The notes under the pieces are model-generated. The model was not told where the DNA came from, did no database searches, and worked only from the letters and a program-made list of their open reading frames with translations. This document shows, one piece after another, positions 29,596 to 31,996 of a stretch of 31,996 nucleotides of DNA (position 1 is the first letter of the stretch; every line of letters starts with the position of its first letter). Location: contig DMBU01000083.1 in assembly GCA_003446015.1 (NCBI GenBank), forward strand, positions 1 through 31,996. Direction: 5' to 3'. The position numbers and the translations under genes are program-made. The DNA comes from Bacteroidales bacterium. Lineage in GTDB: Bacteria; Bacteroidota; Bacteroidia; Bacteroidales; UBA12077.

Positions 29596-31938
29596 ATGAA
29601 ATTGAAACTTAAAATTAAACACAAGATTCAGATTTACATTTTGTTAACTACAGTTATCATTTATGCAACTGCCTTAGGCTATATTAGTATTAATAGTAAA
29701 CGGATGGCTTTTAATGATGCAAAAAAAATATCTGATAATTATGCACAAGGAGCTGCAAAGCAAGTTGAGATTTATCTTGAGCGTTATTTAACAACTGTTA
29801 AAGATTTGAGTAATTCATTTAAAGTTTATAAAGATATTGATGAGCAAAACCGACGTGTGGTCTTAAGTCAGATAATGATAAAAACACTTGAGTCAAATAA
29901 GGATTTTTTGGCAGTATGGAGCACCTGGGAACCCAACTCAATTGATCATCTTGATGAAATGTATGCAAATCAACCCGGGAGTAGTGTTCTTGGAAATTTT
30001 GCTTACCTGTTTTACAAATTAGATAATAAAATCATTTTAGACGAATCAATCGAAACCAATTCAACAAAAATTTATTCCGGGGATTATTACCAACTTCCAA
30101 AAACTACAAGGAAAGAAGTAATTATTGATCCATATTATTATTCTTATTCAAAAAATAAAGAAAATGAAACTTTAGAGACAAGTATTTCTGTTCCTATCAT
30201 TACTGATAATAAATTTCTGGGTTTAGTTGGTGCCGATATTCAATTAAGTCAATTTCAAGAAATTGTTAATGGTATAAAACCTTTTGAAAACAGTATTGCG
30301 TTTTTAATGTCGAACAATGGAACTTATGTTGCAAACCCGGATCGGGAATTTACGGGTAAAAAAGCCATTGATGTATTTTCCGAAGAAATTAAAAAATATA
30401 AAGTAATGGAATACGTTGAAAAGGGCGAGTTTCTTTCGTATGAAATTACAGGCTTAGATGGATCATTATACTATGTGGTTTATGCTCCCATTCCCATAGG
30501 AAACACCAATACTCCATGGTCAATTGGAATTGCTGTTCCAATTACACAGGTAATGTCAAAAGCAACACGAAATTTCAGAATCTCAATTATTGTCGGATTT
30601 ATTGGTTTGTTATTATTAAGCATAGTAATTTATTATATTTCAAATAGCATAACGAACCCAATTTTAAAAATCACTGGGTTTTTAAAGAATCTTTCAAAAG
30701 GGCATATCGGTTCTGAAATGTTTTCGGATATACATTCTGGTGATGAAATAGAAGAAATGGGAAATGCTTTAAATAAATCCATTAACGGATTAATTGAGAA
30801 AACAGAATTCGCTCGAGAAATTGGTGAAGGAAATCTAGAAACATCAATTGATTTATTAAGCGATGAAGATGTTCTCGGTAAATCGCTTATTGATATGCGC
30901 GATAAATTAAAAAAAGCTAAAGCAGAAGAAATAATCAGACAAACAGAGGAGCAGAAAAGACGTTGGACCAATGAAGGACTGGCTCTGTTTAGTGATGTTT
31001 TAAGACAAAGTCATGATAATATAAATGATTTAGCGTTTACTATAATTGTTAATCTTATAAATTATCTGAAAGCTAATCAGGGAGGATTATTTCTTAAAAA
31101 TGATGAAGATAAAACAGATGTGTTTTTTGAGTTAGTAGCTACTTATGCATTTGATCGGAGAAAATACAATACTAAAAAAATAGAGCTCGGAGAAGGACTC
31201 GTTGGTACATGTGCAATTGAAAAGAAAACAACTTATATTACAGATATACCTGATAATTATATAAAAATAACTTCGGGATTAGGAGGATCAAACCCAAAAA
31301 GCATCTTGATTGTACCACTAAAAATTGAAGAAGAAGTTTTGGGTGTTATAGAGTTGGCATCTTTTAATAAATTCGAAACCTTTGAAATTGAATTTGTAGA
31401 AAAAATTGCTCAAAGTATAGCATCAACATTATTAACAGTTAAGGTTAACGAACGTACTTCAGAACTACTTGAAAAAACGCAACAACAAGCAGAAGAAATG
31501 GCAGCTCAGGAAGAAGAGATGAGACAAAACATGGAAGAGCTGCAAGCAACACAAGAAGAAGCAGCCCGTAAATCTGCCGAAATGGAAAGCTTTATTAACG
31601 CACTAAATTCAACAAGTTATGTTGCAGAGTATGATTTAAACGGAAAAATTATTTTTGTAAATGATGCTTATTTAGATTTGTTTGGAATCAAGAGGCAAGA
31701 GGCAATAGGAAAACATCACTCTGAAAACATTGATTTTACCGAAGAGCAAAAAAACAGTTATGAGCAATTTTGGAAAGATCTTAAGCAAGGAAAAGTAAAA
31801 AAAGAAAAAAACAAGGTTACTATAAACGGGAAAAGCTATTTATTCACAGAATCGTATACTCCTATATATAATGAAGATGGTGATATTTATAAGATTTTAA
31901 AAATAGCTAATAATATATCTGAATATATTGAAAAGTAA
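29596..31938 (+). CDS. Cache-HAMP-GAF-PAS sensor protein without output domain
   Basis: A 780-aa membrane receptor. Order of parts: TM1 (about 12-31), a large periplasmic dCache-type domain (about 40-320, with FLAVWSTWEPNS and LGLVGADIQLSQF), TM2 (about 328-348), a HAMP segment (about 349-400, starting SNSITNPILKITGFL), a linker helix, a GAF domain (about 465-615, with GEGLVGTCAIEKKTTYITD and LIVPLKIEEEVLGVIEL), a Glu/Gln-rich coiled coil (about 615-665) and a PAS domain (about 665-778). The chain ends at a TAA right after the PAS domain. No histidine-kinase, GGDEF or MCP signalling tip is present, so it probably signals through a partner. The coiled coil could transmit motion. Confidence 0.88.
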   Translation: MKLKLKIKHKIQIYILLTTVIIYATALGYISINSKRMAFNDAKKISDNYAQGAAKQVEIYLERYLTTVKDLSNSFKVYKDIDEQNRRVVLSQIMIKTLESNKDFLAVWSTWEPNSIDHLDEMYANQPGSSVLGNFAYLFYKLDNKIILDESIETNSTKIYSGDYYQLPKTTRKEVIIDPYYYSYSKNKENETLETSISVPIITDNKFLGLVGADIQLSQFQEIVNGIKPFENSIAFLMSNNGTYVANPDREFTGKKAIDVFSEEIKKYKVMEYVEKGEFLSYEITGLDGSLYYVVYAPIPIGNTNTPWSIGIAVPITQVMSKATRNFRISIIVGFIGLLLLSIVIYYISNSITNPILKITGFLKNLSKGHIGSEMFSDIHSGDEIEEMGNALNKSINGLIEKTEFAREIGEGNLETSIDLLSDEDVLGKSLIDMRDKLKKAKAEEIIRQTEEQKRRWTNEGLALFSDVLRQSHDNINDLAFTIIVNLINYLKANQGGLFLKNDEDKTDVFFELVATYAFDRRKYNTKKIELGEGLVGTCAIEKKTTYITDIPDNYIKITSGLGGSNPKSILIVPLKIEEEVLGVIELASFNKFETFEIEFVEKIAQSIASTLLTVKVNERTSELLEKTQQQAEEMAAQEEEMRQNMEELQATQEEAARKSAEMESFINALNSTSYVAEYDLNGKIIFVNDAYLDLFGIKRQEAIGKHHSENIDFTEEQKNSYEQFWKDLKQGKVKKEKNKVTINGKSYLFTESYTPIYNEDGDIYKILKIANNISEYIEK

Positions 31939-31996
31939 CCCCCCGTATAGAAATAAAAAAGAGGAGTTAAATAGACAGTCATGGTCGGAAGATTTT

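Noticed and set aside
31981..31996. Start of a further gene at the right edge
   Set aside because: An ATG occurs at 31981, but only five codons remain and the GAGGAG at 31961-31966 is too far away to be a convincing ribosome-binding site.
1..31996. CRISPR array, tRNA or rRNA genes, prophage or defence island
   Set aside because: No regularly spaced direct repeats, cloverleaf-like segments, phage structural genes or defence-type nucleases were seen on either strand.

Overview
The window looks like a chromosomal segment of a low-GC member of the Bacteroidota, probably Bacteroidales or a marine relative such as Marinilabiliales. The evidence is the gene content: a three-subunit succinate:quinone oxidoreductase (single cytochrome b, then A, then B), a two-subunit methylmalonyl-CoA mutase, DUF4369/TlpA-type lipoproteins, and DUF6452/DUF6048-like envelope proteins. 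Promoters also fit the phylum, with the form TTG, a 19-20 nt spacer, then TAnnTTTG, and Shine-Dalgarno sequences are weak. The lineage below phylum is inference. No rRNA, tRNA, CRISPR array, prophage or insertion sequence was seen.

Layout. 1-373: gene-free, with a nested palindrome that resembles a REP/BIME element. 374-4608 (minus): hflX, tonB, hit and greA, then a coupled pair of unknown envelope proteins, one acidic and one very basic. 4641-5093 (plus): a lipoprotein with a Rieske-like fold in which both histidine ligand positions are changed. 5169-7638 (minus): ahcY and ribF. 7965-12322 (plus): two tandem thioredoxin-fold lipoproteins, one with an intact WCRPC and one without either cysteine, then lpxH with a TTG start and two small envelope proteins. 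12324-13301 (minus): an unknown secreted protein. 13492-17956 (minus): methylmalonyl-CoA mutase small and large subunit genes, separated by a four-helix-bundle ORF bounded by a perfect 12-bp inverted repeat. 18095-19667 (minus): a small secreted protein and dusB with a TTG start. 19732-21376: a CPBP membrane protease converging on an unknown coiled-coil-like protein. 21733-28136: two M24B Xaa-Pro peptidase genes (plus) on either side of sdhCAB (minus). 28204-31938 (plus): a small STAS/SpoIIAA-like protein overlapping an alpha/beta hydrolase, then a Cache-HAMP-GAF-PAS sensor with no recognisable output domain.

Function. Fumarate reductase/succinate dehydrogenase and methylmalonyl-CoA mutase are both parts of the succinate-propionate branch of Bacteroidota fermentative metabolism: fumarate to succinate, and succinyl-CoA to methylmalonyl-CoA. 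The rest is mainly housekeeping (RNA polymerase rescue, methyl cycle, flavins, tRNA modification, lipid A) and envelope functions.

No large undescribed system such as a defence island or biosynthetic cluster is visible. The most notable items are the inverted-repeat-bounded four-helix-bundle cassette inside the mutase operon, the cysteine-less TlpA paralog, the altered Rieske-like lipoprotein, the nested palindrome at the left end, and the oppositely charged coupled gene pair.
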